Source: Arabidopsis thaliana
Taxonomy: Eukaryota; Streptophyta; Magnoliopsida; Brassicales; Brassicaceae
Assembly: GCF_000001735.4 (NCBI RefSeq)
Contig: NC_003075.7
Location: forward strand, 16,741,001 to 16,805,000
Direction: 5' to 3'
DNA: 64,000 bases
Shown here: in pieces, positions 1-11,180 of the stretch
How positions within the stretch are numbered: position 1 is the stretch's first letter
Layout: each line of letters begins with the position of its first letter
Program-made: the position numbers and the translations under genes
Notes under the pieces: generated by a model
Database searches by the model: none
What the model was told of the DNA's origin: nothing
The model's input: only the letters and a program-made list of their open reading frames with translations

Positions 1-2367
1 GATAAACGTGCGAGTTGTTTTTGACTCGACTTTTGTTATGAGCAAAAATAATTAAAAAGTATATAGAGTAGGCATCTAGTCATCTAATTTTACAACTCTA
101 GTTATGTGAGACCAAAGTTTCAAAAGTAGCTTCAAGTCTAGTGGTAAGTGAGAATTAGCTTCAAGTTTAGCTTCAAGCCAAAGTTTGAAAAGTAAGTTTA
201 GTGGTAAGTAAGTATTTGTAGTTTGGTTTTAGATCAATACTATTATAAACCGAATTAAAGGAAGAAACTTGTATCAGTCAAGAAGCCCTTTGATACAAAT
301 CTATAAGACTTAAGAAACAATCTATTAACTAGTACTACATTGCTATCTCATTTGGACATTTGGTGATTTTTTTTTCATTTTTTTCTTTCTAGGTCTGGTA
401 ATAAGAAAAACTTAAATAAGTGAACTAGTCAACGAACACCAGTCAAGTAGTCAACTAAAAATTTATGAATTCAGTTTTCTTAAATCGAGTTGATGATGAC
501 CAGCTAAAACATTAAAATATACTCCATGAGTTTTGAATAATCCATTTTTAAATCCTTACTTCAGTACTCTTTATCTTCCATACAATATTATCTCATCTCA
601 TTATGCAGTTGCGAGTTGTAAATAGATTTTTAACGAGTAATGGCGCAATAGTGAAGTTAAGCAAACCTTCTATTTGAAAATTACGTTGTCAAAATTACCC
701 AAATCACTATCTATGTTAGAACTTACAAAATTGAATTTGAATTCCCTTTACGTATTCATCGTGAATCGTGATCACATATTGAAGTATTGAAAAGTCTTAG
801 CATACGATTAGGAAATCACCCAGTATTGCTCCTTTTTGCGTGTTTTTCCTTTTGAAAGGATAACGTCCGAAGTTGTTGTTTGGACAGGACGATAATGTCC
901 GAAGACACTATGCAAGTGTTTGCTTTTAAGTTTTAATAACTAAAAAGAAACTAAATTTATTTTAGAAAAATTATAAAAAGAATGTCGTTTCGTCGAACGC
1001 CACACAAAAGCTCATCAATTCCCACTAACGAAAGAAAACGAATCAGACATGAAAAATAATCAGAAGAATTTGTAAACATGAGTGAATTTTACGAATTTGA
1101 TTGACGCAAAAGATGTATTCATACTATTTCTCTTTTATTTGTGAAACGATAGAAATAATGTTTCTCCACGTGGATTCCGTGTCGGGTTGAAATAATGTTG
1201 TCCTTATTTAGGAATGTAAAAAATATAACGTAAACAGTTATGTCATTTTCAAATACCAATTACTGTCATAACCTTAGCTTTCGCTCTCGTTGTGATATAC
1301 AAGTGGTCATGTGTGGCTAAGCTCAAGTCAAAGACAAGGTTGGTTTGAGTTAGATTGTGTCAAGTTGAATATTTTTGATGAAACAAGTCAGATTTGGCAT
1401 TACAAGATTTTTTAGGTGTCGGTCGAGCTACTAGTTGATGGTACTTTTGACTCAGCATTTTCTTTATAAAAAAAAAGTTGTCAAAATAAAAAATAATAAT
1501 GTAGCAGTACTCTACTAGAGGTCGAAGTTCCAAAAGTAGCAATAGGTAAAAGTGGTGCTCAACTGAGGATTGGCTAGTAGGTTCCGTTTCTTTATGTGAT
1601 GTATAGGTTATATGAGAAATATGATAGCGAAACAATTATACATATTAGTATCATATTGCTTTTAGTAATGTAAAACCGACATAATTAAAGTAAAAGAAAA
1701 ATAAATCAATCACTTTAAAATATACAAAAGTGAACCTTTATATTCATGGTGTTCTGATATACACAATTGCGACGACTGTAGTAAACAAAATTGACTGGAA
1801 TGAAGCAATTGACTTGCAAAGACCAAATAAAACCGAACCAAAACCAAAACATAAAATAATTCCAGTTACGAGCAACCAACTTTAAAACGTAAACTAATTC
1901 GAGAGGGACATATTTGCTAAGCTAAAGTGTGCAAAACTGCAAATAGTTACATCAGCTAGGTAACAAAGACAATTGACTTCTTTAATCTTAGTTTTCAAGC
2001 ATGCATCGGACCCATCGGATATTCACACTAGATGGCTATATTTTATTTCATAAATCCGTACACCGCCAAAGCAAACAATTTGATTTTCGATAGAAATCGA
2101 CAGCACACTAACTTTATTGCAAGAAAAAAGAAAAAAAAAAGCTAAAAGAGAGAGGTTGGCGCATATTATTACAGTATTATTTACTTTTTAGTTTGTATTA
2201 ATTTTCATAAAAAATATTTGTTTCACCATGTCTATAAGAGCTTTAGCATTAGAGAAACTTTTAGCTAAACAAGTTCTCGTTCAGTCAACAATTATTGATT
2301 GTATTTTGCATCATATTTTGGGGAAAGTAGTAAAAATGGGAGTTCAGCATTTCTGTGATCGAGTTTA
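1..2367. other. Intergenic spacer, no gene recognised
   Basis: AT-rich sequence with only short chance ORFs. None has a plausible start, conserved motif or splice pattern. A palindromic CACGTG (G-box core) lies near 1165-1172, but no gene is close enough to assign it to. I see no partial gene running in from the left edge. Confidence 0.6.
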
Positions 2368-2735
2368 GGCATTGATCCGAAAACACGTAATGAACAAGTA
2401 CGTGCTGTTCTGGTTTAGAAAAGTAAACTACGACGTCGTTTTAGATACAGCCCTACCAAAGTTGCAACTTGCATGTACATGTAATGTGTAACCAAAGTTA
2501 CCAAACAAACTAATAATGGAAAGCTGTGCAAGGAGAAGAACCCTACTTGTTGACACATATACACCAAGAGTATGGGTCATGATGTGGGATCCATCAAATT
2601 TAGTCATTAGTCTGGATCAACCCGAATTCGACACGTAGAGCCAAGGACGAAACATATTGAATGGAGAAAAGTGGAGAAAAACGGTTCGATGATGATGAAC
2701 CATTTTCCTAGAAAAGAAAAGAAAGATATACTTTA
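2368..2735. repeat. Direct repeat, distal copy
   Basis: This segment recurs at about 4866-5213 in the same orientation. Shared landmarks, in the same order, include the stretches near 2519-2575 and 2655-2695 with only scattered substitutions and small indels. Similarity fades at both ends. The copies are about 2.5 kb apart, and the second lies about 0.5 kb upstream of the LOG5 start codon. I see no coding sequence, terminal inverted repeat or target-site duplication, so it looks like a local duplication rather than a classical transposon. Confidence 0.8.
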
Positions 2736-4865
2736 ACATTTTTGTTGTAGCTATACTAGTAGCTAGTGTATTCAAAGTCACTTGGCTGAACGAGTAATCA
2801 TGCCCTGCTTCCTATGCTCTTAGAGTAACGGCATGGTACTGGTTGAGAATCATTGGGACTAATTTGTTTCAAACTTACAAACCAGAAGTTTTATGTATAA
2901 GTGAACTAGTTTACTGTTTGAGGGAAACTAGTTAAAAAAATTGCAGTGTGGATGGTTATTTGACAATGGTTGTGGGAAAAAGCCGATGAGGTCGGTAAAA
3001 TCTCGTGGCAACGTACCTTATATGGGTCAAATTCAGGTAAGGATGGATTCACATGGTCTATTGGCTACTACTACTACTCATGAAGCCTTTTCTTATTCAA
3101 GAATTTTGTGTTTTCATACTCGTCGTACATTCAAATTATACCAACGCGTTTTCCTCTTTTGATAGCCTGTCTGATAACAGAGCAATTGATGAAATAGTTG
3201 GTCACGATCTGAATTTTGAAGTTGTTCTCAAAGTGAAAGCGAATATCAACATGAAATTCAATGACCATATACTTACTTATATATATAAGAGCGTGGCTTA
3301 CAAATTCACCTCGCTAAAAGCCATCACAAGCCAAGAAGTTTTCTGTTTGTCCCATACACATTTCATGATCGAGAAGGGGGACGGTGATGAGATAGAGATG
3401 GTGCGAAATCGCGAGCCGCTCTGCCAACACGTTTCGCATCATGTTGTTCACAGAATCGCTTAATTAGGGTTTCTGATTCCCCAGCGTCTTTGAATTGATA
3501 AATTAGGGTTTCAGCGTCCGTATAAATTTCAGTCCGGTCCGGTTTGGGTGTAGAAGTTGTTTCCAGGATGACAAACCCTTGTTGGTTTAACTTCAATTTG
3601 GCTTTTCTACAATTTCAATCTATTTGGTTGTGATTTATAATCTTATCAGAGCCGATTGATTTTTGTCCTTAAACCGAATAAACCGGTGAATTCTTGGTTT
3701 CCACGCGATTGTTTTCCATTTTCATGAGATTATGCCTTCTAAAGGCAGAATCCGCACGAAGATTTTACGCAAGCAATATACATATAATCAAAATCAGAAT
3801 TTTAAAATTTAGGTTAGTGTTTACATATGTGTGTACGTACGTAAACGTAAAGGTTTTGTCATGAGATTATGACTGGATTCTTCAAATAAATTGATCGAAA
3901 AGCAAAGACAGAAAGAAAAGTTGATGCGAAACGCTGTTGCTAAGGAGAAAAGTTGTAGTGACTTACCTACAAAATATCTTATAGAGTCATGCATCCAAGA
4001 GCTGGAAAAAGATGGGCTTGAAACACTCTCAAACTTGTCACTGAGCCTACAAAATTTTGGACAGATGTTTAAATAGATTAAGAGTTAATGTTGGAGAAAA
4101 CACTGAAACACAGAGAGTCTTGTTGGTGGATCATGTTACAATCAGCAAGGAGACACAGTTGTGAACTAATTAGGGGTTAAAGAGTGCATGGTGAAATTCG
4201 GAACTATCACATCCTTGATGGTGTGTGTTCTTTGATGAATAATGAATTGATGACCAAATACAAGAAAAATAAAAATATAAAGTCATTCACAACTCCAATG
4301 TCTATATCAACTAATATTATGATCTAGCTAGTCACTCGTGCAAATACCATTGTCTTCACATGAGACATTGAATATATTAGTAAAAGCTTGATTGACTGCA
4401 TTAACTAGCTCTCTCTTAAGAGCAGAACATGAAAAGTTTTGAAGGTAAATCTTCTCGACAGTTCCTTGTAACATAAGCAAGGACACACTTTCATACACAA
4501 CACAAGGGATTGGATCTAGAGAATTTCCAGAGCACTACTGAGCGTACTTAAAGTCATTAAAAAATGTTTTAGATATAGACAACATCGAAGATCAAAGCTT
4601 GGAGATGTTAAACTAGACTGAAGCCATGAATTTAGTTTCAGTCAAACCAGAGTCTGGCTCAAAAACAGAGTCTCTGTCCTCAATAATGCATGTCACAAAG
4701 AAACAGAGCAAAACATAGTTAAAAGGTTTAACTAATCTTCATAGTTCTGGAAAAAAGGTTCACTGAATGTTCGGTAGGTGATATTGATAATGATGAGATT
4801 TGGTGCATCATGCTTGGAAAATGTTGTTAAAGTGGAGCTAACATTTCTTTGACCTAGTCAAAGTT
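2736..4865. other. Spacer between the two direct-repeat copies
   Basis: Apart from the DUF241-like relic listed separately, I see no supported gene. ORFs of 60-136 codons at 2941-3596 on both strands overlap one another, mostly begin at non-ATG codons and resemble nothing I know. Confidence 0.5.
3960..4050 (+). pseudogene. Relic of a DUF241-family gene (C-terminal fragment)
   Basis: The DNA from about 3975 to 4035 aligns with the 3' coding end of the intact DUF241 genes at 8142-8903 and 10428-11180. It reads as a peptide with SCIQELEKDGLETLSNLS, against SCIQDLEDGIESLSKS in the intact protein. The enclosing open frame (3891-4076) lacks the rest of the family domain and the conserved C-terminus RVSILNI. 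I read it as a decayed gene fragment. Convergence over so short a segment is possible but unlikely, because the nucleotides match as well as the residues. Confidence 0.5.
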
Positions 4866-5213
4866 AGGCATTGACCAGAAAAAAAGAACTGTATGCTGTT
4901 CAGATTTTAGAAAAGTAAACTACGTGTCGTCTTTGATACAATCCTACCAAAGGTGCAAGTACATGTAATGTGTAGCAAAACAAACTAATAATGGAATGTT
5001 GTGTCAGGAGAAGAACCCTACTTGTTGACACATATACACCAAGGGTATGGGGCATTATGTGGGATCCATCAAATTTAGCCATTTGTGTGGATCAACCCGA
5101 ACTCGACACGTTGAACCAAAGGACGAAACATTGAATGGAGAAAAGTGGAGAAAAACGGTTCGATGATGATGAATGAGCCATCTTCCTAGAAAAAGAAAAG
5201 AAAAAGATATACC
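4866..5213. repeat. Direct repeat, copy proximal to LOG5
   Basis: Second copy of the segment at 2368-2735, in the same orientation and about 85-90 % alike by eye over its core. It lies 0.5-0.9 kb upstream of LOG5 and so may fall inside that gene's promoter. Small deletions distinguish it from the distal copy. Confidence 0.8.
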
Positions 5214-5564
5214 TAACACACAAAGGTCTTATGACATCATCACACCAACTTTGAAAATGAAATTAGGAACGAGAGAATTGGATGTTCGTTTCCAAAGATG
5301 ATTAATAAATGATAACTTCTTTCCCCTGTTTGATTATTAGAACTTAAGAGTTATTTTTGGTTTTTGTCAAGTTTCCCTACCTCTGAATGCTTTTAAGTTT
5401 CTTCTTGTAGTTTCTTTTGAATTTTAATTGATCCTAAAGTGTTCTTTTCTTTTTATTTAACCATAAAAGCAACCACTCTTTCAACTATTAAAAGGAAAAG
5501 GAAAAAAGCTTACTTGATAACAATTGGATATATGGAACAGTAGTGTCTTTATTGCTTTGTTTTG

Positions 5565-5626
5565 TCTATATAATTTGTTGTCTCATTGTCTAAGCTGCAT
5601 CACAAAGTGAAACAAGAATGAGTTAG
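5565..5626 (+). promoter_or_regulatory. LOG5 core promoter and tiny upstream ORF
   Basis: CTATATAA at about 5565-5572 is a good TATA box, about 155 bp before the LOG5 start. If transcription starts about 30 bp downstream, the leader contains an upstream ATG at 5618-5620 followed after one codon by TAG at 5624-5626. That makes a two-residue uORF ahead of the main ATG at 5724. The transcription start is inferred. Confidence 0.4.
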
Positions 5627-5723
5627 CTTGAACCACACGTTCATCTTCCGAGAAAGAAACCTACTTTCTCTCAAATCCACAAAAGAGAGAAAAAAAAGAA
5701 AGTAAACTGATTTGGCTAAGAAA

Positions 5724-7090
5724 ATGGAAATAGTGAAGTCGAGGTTCAAGAGGGTTTGTGTGTTCTGTGGTAGCAGCAGCGGAAAGAGAGAGTGCTACAG
5801 TGATGCCGCCACTGATCTAGCTCAAGAGCTGGTTCGGTTATGCTTAAATCTTAATGAGAGTCTTGAAAACCTGAAATGGGTCTTGATTTTTATCTCTGTT
5901 TTCTCTGTTTTGTGAAACAGGTGACGAGGAGATTGAATCTTGTGTATGGAGGAGGAAGCATTGGTCTCATGGGTTTGGTCTCACAAGCTGTTCATGAAGC
6001 TGGAGGACATGTACTAGGGTATGCTCAAATCTATGACCTCTTCACTTTAGTTTTTTCCCCTATACTGCTTTATCATTGACATAGTTGTGTGATTTACTTC
6101 CATTTTGCTCTGCTTTTATGGGCTAGGATCATACCAAGGACTCTTATGGACAAAGAGGTAGGCGTAAATTACGTTTTAGGTGAAATGATTACTTTGTTTT
6201 CAAAAAGAGTTGTCCCTGAAAAGTGATTCTATAACAGATAACCGGAGAAACATATGGTGAGGTAATAGCTGTGGCGGATATGCATGAAAGAAAAGCCGAA
6301 ATGGCACGCCACTCGGATTGTTTCATTGCTTTACCAGGTACAACATAATAACTAACTAACTTAGATACTTTGTAAAGCTTGAAAAATGTTTGTCATTCGT
6401 TAGGTACAAATTTGAAACTAGGTACAGTTTGATCTTTCTTCCAAAACAAGACTCATTTTGTAATTGACTTTAAAATTGATCTGTTCTTGCAAATGGTTAT
6501 CAGGTGGGTATGGAACACTGGAGGAGTTATTGGAAGTAATAGCATGGGCACAACTTGGAATTCACGACAAGCCTGTAAGTGAAATAAACCGGTTCACTTT
6601 CCACTGTTGGAATTGCTCTCTGAATCACACACTATAGCCAAAATATAATAAAGTCTTGATCATTGTTTGTTTCCACTTTGGGGGAAAAAAACCTGCAGGT
6701 GGGTTTGTTAAATGTGGATGGTTATTACAATTACCTCCTCACTTTCATTGATAAAGCCGTTGATGATGGCTTTATCAAACCATCTCAGCGTCACATCTTT
6801 GTCTCAGCCCCCAATGCCAAAGAGCTTGTCCAAAAACTTGAGGTGGGTACCCACCAAAATATTGCTTTGCTTTTTGTCTTGAGATTCTGATGAAGATAAA
6901 CAAAGACAAAAAGTTTGATTCGGCAATTGATCTTTTGTTTTTTGATATTCCTCAGGCATACAAGCCAGTGAATGATGGAGTCATAGCTAAATCTAGGTGG
7001 GAGGTTGAGAAGAAAGTGCAACAGCCGCAACAACAGCAACAAGTAGTGTTCTGTTCTAACACAAGCATGCAGACTGAGATTGCCCTTTAG
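5724..7090 (+). CDS. LOG5: Cytokinin riboside 5'-monophosphate phosphoribohydrolase LOG5
   Basis: Seven exons: 5724-5831, 5921-6018, 6127-6157, 6238-6337, 6504-6574, 6699-6842 and 6956-7090. They splice to 228 residues. LOG enzymes release active cytokinin base and ribose 5-phosphate from cytokinin nucleotides in one step, in cytosol and nucleus. The family signatures are present: GGGSIGLMG near residues 46-54 and the catalytic PGGYGTLEE at 112-120, which follows [15 protein letters not shown] 5724 was chosen because it begins the usual [14 protein letters not shown] N-terminus; the frame extends four codons upstream without an ATG. The C-terminus carries a glutamine-rich tail ([10 protein letters not shown]) before the stop. 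Length and domain order are normal for the family. The nearest neighbours are DUF241 genes with no evident link. I recognise it as At4g35190. Confidence 0.95.
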
Positions 7091-8141
7091 ACTTTTAGAG
7101 GGTCTTATGGTTAAGAATTGATCAATGTTTAGGGATATAATTATGAGAAATATTAAAGTTTGTTGTTTTCTGGGGTTTCTTTTGTCCCTCTTGAAGAAAC
7201 CACCTGTATCAAACTTTCAACAAACTGATTCCACCAAAATGCACAACCTGAAAATATCAGCACTGAATCTTGGCCAATTCTTTGTAGAAAATGAACACAC
7301 AATCTCTTGTGCTGTATACCAAAGAGTTCATTCCCTCAATTATGAAGATCAGAAAGAACAACACAAACCATCACAATGATATTTTGTGGTTGCAGCGGGA
7401 TCCAACTTTCCCCAAATCTTACGGAGCAGGAATAGGCTGTTCCATTGGGTCGGAGAAACTCTCTGCTCTGATGAATTTGATATATAAATATATAATTGAT
7501 ACTATATTTTTTGGTACCGAAAGACTTTTTAATTGAACCCGATAAAATCAACTTCAAAAACTTTAATTAAACCGAACCTGAACCGGTTTTGACTATGAAA
7601 CCGAGATATATAGTGGCTTTCGGGTCCCAGTTTCTTTGGGTCCTAGTATATGAGATCGGATTGGCTTCCTTGCGCTTACATCGAGTGACAAAACCAAGAC
7701 ATATTATTTCCTATTGCGTAAGAAGACATAGTTATTTTTTTTGGTATGAGGTAGATATTTCAAATATTAAAGCCAGTAATTCACTTTGGTTTACTCAAGT
7801 CACGTCTATGACCTGTCTGATTCACTTCTGTGCCTTTTTTTTAATCTCGCATACCGATCATTGTTCCATATTTATGTGCTTTTTGCTTGAAAGGGTCACG
7901 AACTCTTTTGGACAAATAGACTACTACTGTTTATCTTAAAGACTGTTGTTTCCATTGTACACTACCAAAGAGTTTCAACAACTTCTTTCTTGTTTTCTGA
8001 ACTTTTTTTTTTGTTGTTCTTATATTTCGAAAGAAAGAAGAAATGAAAGAGCATAGTCATATGAAAGAATCTTGTATTAGTATATGTATGTTAACATTTA
8101 TATCTCCTATTTGTACAAAAATTTGTGGGCACAATGACTTA
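7091..8141. other. Intergenic spacer between LOG5 and the DUF241 pair
   Basis: Contains the 3' flanks of LOG5 (+) and of the minus-strand DUF241 gene. An open frame of 116 codons at 7589-7939 (ATG at 7595) has no recognisable domain and plant-intergenic composition, so I treat it as chance. Nothing else is supported. Confidence 0.5.
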
Positions 8142-8903
8142 TTAGATGTTAAGGATTGAAACTCTGTATTTGATTAATGATTTAGAGAGTGACTCAATTC
8201 CATCTTCAAGATCTTGAATGCATGACTCTAAGTTCTGCACATCCTCCATCTGCAACGACTTTTCGGATTGGAACTCAGAATCGATCCTTGTGAATTCATT
8301 TGCTTCTGCTTCACATGTAACTTTGTTTTGGCTCATCATCTTTGAGACCAATGACCATTTCCCACAAGCCTTTGATCCGGACATGAAGCTAAACAGAGAT
8401 TCAAACAGAGCCATTGTTACAGCTTCTGCTCTTCCAAATACAACCAAAGATGCATTGGTGGAATCTTTGCTTTGGCACACTTTCAAACTCTTGATTACTT
8501 TTTGGAGTGATTTCTTGAGGAACTTTCTTGAGACTAAGTATTTCTTGACCTCTCCGGATAGATCTCCAGGCTTTCTTCGTAGAATAGATTGGATCTCCAT
8601 GAGACCTTCTTTCATCTGTGAAATCGCATCCTTGGCTATATTGCACAAATCTAAGATCCTGAGAGATCCATCAAGAAGTTTCTCAATCTGATCTTGAGAT
8701 AAAGCTAGGTTGGTGACAGACAAGCGAATCATCTTTTCAAGAGAATCATGTAAATCTTGAAGGTTGCTAAGTCTCTGGCAGATAGAAGATGAAGAGGCTG
8801 AATCAGAAGATCTCAATCTGGTCAATTGCTCATCGACATGAGCGGCTTGAGGGTGTTGTCTCGAAGGGTAGCTGTTAGATCGAACATGGAAGGAGACTGC
8901 CAT
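8142..8903 (-). CDS. DUF241 family protein (first of a head-to-head pair)
   Basis: A single-exon gene of 253 residues, typical for DUF241, a plant-specific family of unknown biochemical function. The start MAVSFHVRSNSYPSRQHP is the usual N-terminus of the family. It is followed by a helical region rich in Leu, Lys and Ser, the segment FESLFSFMSGSK around residue 170, and a conserved C-terminus CIQDLEDGIESLSKSLIKYRVSILNI-like. I see no signal peptide, membrane segment or catalytic motif. It is nearly identical to the gene at 10428-11180 in inverted orientation, about 1.5 kb away, and the two share 5' flanks. It corresponds to At4g35200. The function is unknown; related proteins have been discussed with BPS1-like families, which I cannot confirm here. 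Confidence 0.92.
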   Translation of the reverse strand: MAVSFHVRSNSYPSRQHPQAAHVDEQLTRLRSSDSASSSSICQRLSNLQDLHDSLEKMIRLSVTNLALSQDQIEKLLDGSLRILDLCNIAKDAISQMKEGLMEIQSILRRKPGDLSGEVKKYLVSRKFLKKSLQKVIKSLKVCQSKDSTNASLVVFGRAEAVTMALFESLFSFMSGSKACGKWSLVSKMMSQNKVTCEAEANEFTRIDSEFQSEKSLQMEDVQNLESCIQDLEDGIESLSKSLIKYRVSILNI

Positions 8904-8984
8904 TTTTGTTGAGCTTTTCTTCTTTGTTTTGAGAAGGCTTAAAGAGCTAAAAGATGTATTGTTCTGCTTTCATAATCTCTTTGG

Positions 8985-8997
8985 TCATCTCATATAT
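8985..8997 (-). promoter_or_regulatory. TATA box of the minus-strand DUF241 gene
   Basis: Read on the minus strand this is GTATATATGAG, about 85-90 bp upstream of the ATG. A matching GTATATATG lies at about 10330-10338 upstream of the inverted partner gene, at a similar distance. Conservation between the two copies supports a shared core promoter. Confidence 0.45.
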
Positions 8998-9151
8998 ACA
9001 CCTTTGAGTGGGGAGAGACAAGAGGAATCTCAAAGCTGGCTCAGATTTAAATCATAAAATCCTATGTTTGTGCAATGTCTCCCTCCAACCACTTATCTCA
9101 ATGCATAAACAATAAGAAAAAAGATATGATTAAGATATGGATTCTCATATA

Positions 9152-9266
9152 AAATGCAAAATAATCTTATAAAGAATGCAACCGCACGAGCGACTCTGCA
9201 CTTACACGTCTAGTTTTCATTAGAAAATGCAGAACCAGCTTGGCTTTTGTCTCCTTGGTAGCAAGA
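9152..9266. repeat. DUF241 5'-flank repeat, copy 1
   Basis: This stretch upstream of the minus-strand DUF241 gene resembles 9868-9986 in direct orientation. It also resembles about 10095-10200 in inverted orientation. Shared words include ATGCAAAATA, TCTGCAC and GTCTCCTTGG, in the same order. The neighbouring segment near 9070-9100 matches the reverse complement of about 10255-10285. The repeats mark the 5' flanks of three DUF241 copies. Confidence 0.6.
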
Positions 9267-9509
9267 TCCTTATTCCTCGATTTTGACATGTGAACTATCA
9301 TACTCACTACAACTTGTGATTTTGTTTTTATTCTATCATATTTGTTGTTTCCCAACACACCAACATTTTTCAGACTTATTATTGTAACAACGTGTGTATT
9401 TCAGAGATGCCTTTATAAAAATACATATAAAGTTCAGTGGCCTAAGCTGTTAAACACACATAGTTAAATATTGCAAATTATGTTTATCCTTGACATTTAA
9501 ACTTGTTTT

Positions 9510-9720
9510 TGTTCATAAGCTTTTGAACAGAGAAGAAAACAGAGCAATTGCAAGTGCTTCTGCTTCTCTGTAATTACACAACCAAGTGATTCATCATCCA
9601 TGTTCTCTTTATTCTAGAAAACCTTAAACGACTTGATTACTTTTTGGATTTTTTTATATATATAGAAGCCTTTGTCTCTTGAATACAAGAAAAGGCCATT
9701 ACAAGAAAAGACAACTACTT
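9510..9720 (-). pseudogene. Decayed third DUF241 copy between the intact pair
   Basis: Sequence at about 9510-9660 aligns in the same orientation with about 8360-8515 inside the intact minus-strand gene. Shared stretches include CAGAGC-ATTG, GCTTCTGCT and CTTGATTACTTTTTGGA, in the same order and at similar spacing. The reading frame is destroyed by stops and small indels, and neither the start nor the C-terminus survives. Its upstream side carries the same 5'-flank repeat (9868-9986), so it is a dead gene copy rather than a stray fragment. Confidence 0.65.
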
Positions 9721-9867
9721 CTTCTGCATTCATCGCTTTTGCAGTCCATTCATATATACAATCAAAACTGGAAGACCTCATGAAATTTTTTCTTATTAAT
9801 GACTATTAGCGATGTTTATGAATTTCCCCCCTCCATAAACATATGATGTGATTCACATTCAAAAACA

Positions 9868-9986
9868 AAATGCAAAATACGATTTGAATATAAAACAAGA
9901 AATGAATGTGCACGACGGATTCTGCACCTTATTGGCATAGTTTAAGGCAAATCCAGAAAGGCTTGTCTCCTTGGAGTTGATGGTAA
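9868..9986. repeat. DUF241 5'-flank repeat, copy 2
   Basis: Direct repeat of 9152-9266, located upstream of the decayed copy. It also forms an imperfect inverted repeat with about 10095-10200, with the centre near 10055. The match includes GATTCTGCACCTTATTGG opposite CCAATAAGATGCAGAATC and the block AAGGCTTGTCTCC opposite GGAGACAAGCCTT. Confidence 0.65.
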
Positions 9987-10094
9987 CAACACCATGATAT
10001 TAGTATATTACAGTTCATGACACAACTACAAGAGCCTCATAAATACTTGAAACAAATCAAATTTTGCAGTGTAGGAGGCAGACAATATCTAATA

Positions 10095-10200
10095 CATTGA
10101 TGTATCCACGAGTGGTACTAATATCATATTCTTTATGGAGACAAGCCTTGCTGGTAGTGCATGTTACTACACCAATAAGATGCAGAATCGTAGATAATCC
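10095..10200. repeat. DUF241 5'-flank repeat, copy 3 (inverted)
   Basis: Inverted relative to copies 1 and 2, and located about 230-330 bp upstream of the plus-strand DUF241 gene. This mirrors the position of copy 1 relative to the minus-strand gene. Confidence 0.65.
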
Positions 10201-10427
10201 ATGTGATCATATATATTGCTTTTGTACGTTGGATGATGCGTTATGGTGAGTAGTTGGAGGGAGACATTGCACAAACATCGGTTTCTATTATTCAGATTTG
10301 AACAACCATAAGATTCCTTCCTTAAACGATGTATATATGTCTAGACCGGAGAGCCATTGAAGACAGAACAAACATCTAAGCATTTTCTTCATCTCAAAAA
10401 CAGAGAAAGAAAGCTCAAACAAAAAAA

Positions 10428-11180
10428 ATGGCAGTCTCCTTCCATGTTCGATCTAGCAGCTACCCTTCAAGGCAACACCCTCAAGCCGCTCATGTCGATG
10501 AGCAATTAACCCGATTGAGATCTTCTGGGACAGCTTCTTCATCTTCTATCTGCCAGAGACTTAGCAACCTTCAAGACTTACATGATTCTCTTGAAAAGAT
10601 GATTCGCTTATCTGTCACCAACCAGGCTTTATCTCAAGATCAGATTGAGAAGCTTCTTGATGGATCCATCAAAATCTTGGACCTATGCAGCATTTCTAAG
10701 GATGGTTTGTCGCAAATGAAAGAGAGTCTCAAGGAGATCCAATCGATTGTAAGAAGAAAGCGTGGAGATCTATCCGCTGAGGTCAAGAAATACTTAGCCT
10801 CAAGAAAGTTTCTCAAGAAATCATTCGAAAAAGTACTCAAGAGTTTAAAAACAAGCCAAAACAAAAACGACGCTTTGGCTGTGTTTGGAGAAGCAGAAAC
10901 TGTAACAATTGCTTTGTTTGAAAGTCTATTTAGCTTCATGTCCGGATCAAAGGCTTGTGGAAAATGGTCACTGGTCTCAAAGATGATGAGCCAAAGCAAA
11001 GGTACATGTGAAGCTGAAGCAAATGAATTCACAAGAGTAGACATGGAGTTCCAATCCGAAAAGTCGTTACAAATGGAGGATGTGCAGAACTTAGAAATAT
11101 GCATTCAAGATCTTGAAGATGGGATTGGGTCACTCTCTAAATCATTGATCAAATACAGAGTCTCTATTCTTAACATCTAA
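10428..11180 (+). CDS. DUF241 family protein (second of the head-to-head pair)
   Basis: A single-exon gene of 250 residues, almost collinear with the protein at 8142-8903. It differs by scattered substitutions and a three-residue shortening near residue 147 (SQNKNDALAV against SKDSTNASLVV). The N-terminus MAVSFHVRSSSYPSRQHP, the FMSGSKACGKW segment and the C-terminus KYRVSILNI are conserved. No membrane, signal or catalytic motif is visible. Divergent promoters separate it from its twin. It corresponds to At4g35210. Family members are described only as plant proteins of unknown function. The near-identity suggests either a recent duplication or gene conversion. Confidence 0.92.
   Translation: MAVSFHVRSSSYPSRQHPQAAHVDEQLTRLRSSGTASSSSICQRLSNLQDLHDSLEKMIRLSVTNQALSQDQIEKLLDGSIKILDLCSISKDGLSQMKESLKEIQSIVRRKRGDLSAEVKKYLASRKFLKKSFEKVLKSLKTSQNKNDALAVFGEAETVTIALFESLFSFMSGSKACGKWSLVSKMMSQSKGTCEAEANEFTRVDMEFQSEKSLQMEDVQNLEICIQDLEDGIGSLSKSLIKYRVSILNI

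Noticed and set aside
3053..3596. Overlapping frames on both strands (136 and 77 codons)
   Set aside because: They overlap on opposite strands, show no motif, and lie in a spacer between repeat copies.
7589..7939. A 116-codon open frame downstream of LOG5
   Set aside because: AT-rich composition, no domain, no flanking promoter or splice features. It is likely chance.
8218..8691. A 157-codon antisense frame inside the DUF241 gene, with a counterpart at 10640-11104 in the twin
   Set aside because: The two antisense peptides resemble each other only because the sense genes are near-identical. They have no ATG context, domain or independent support.
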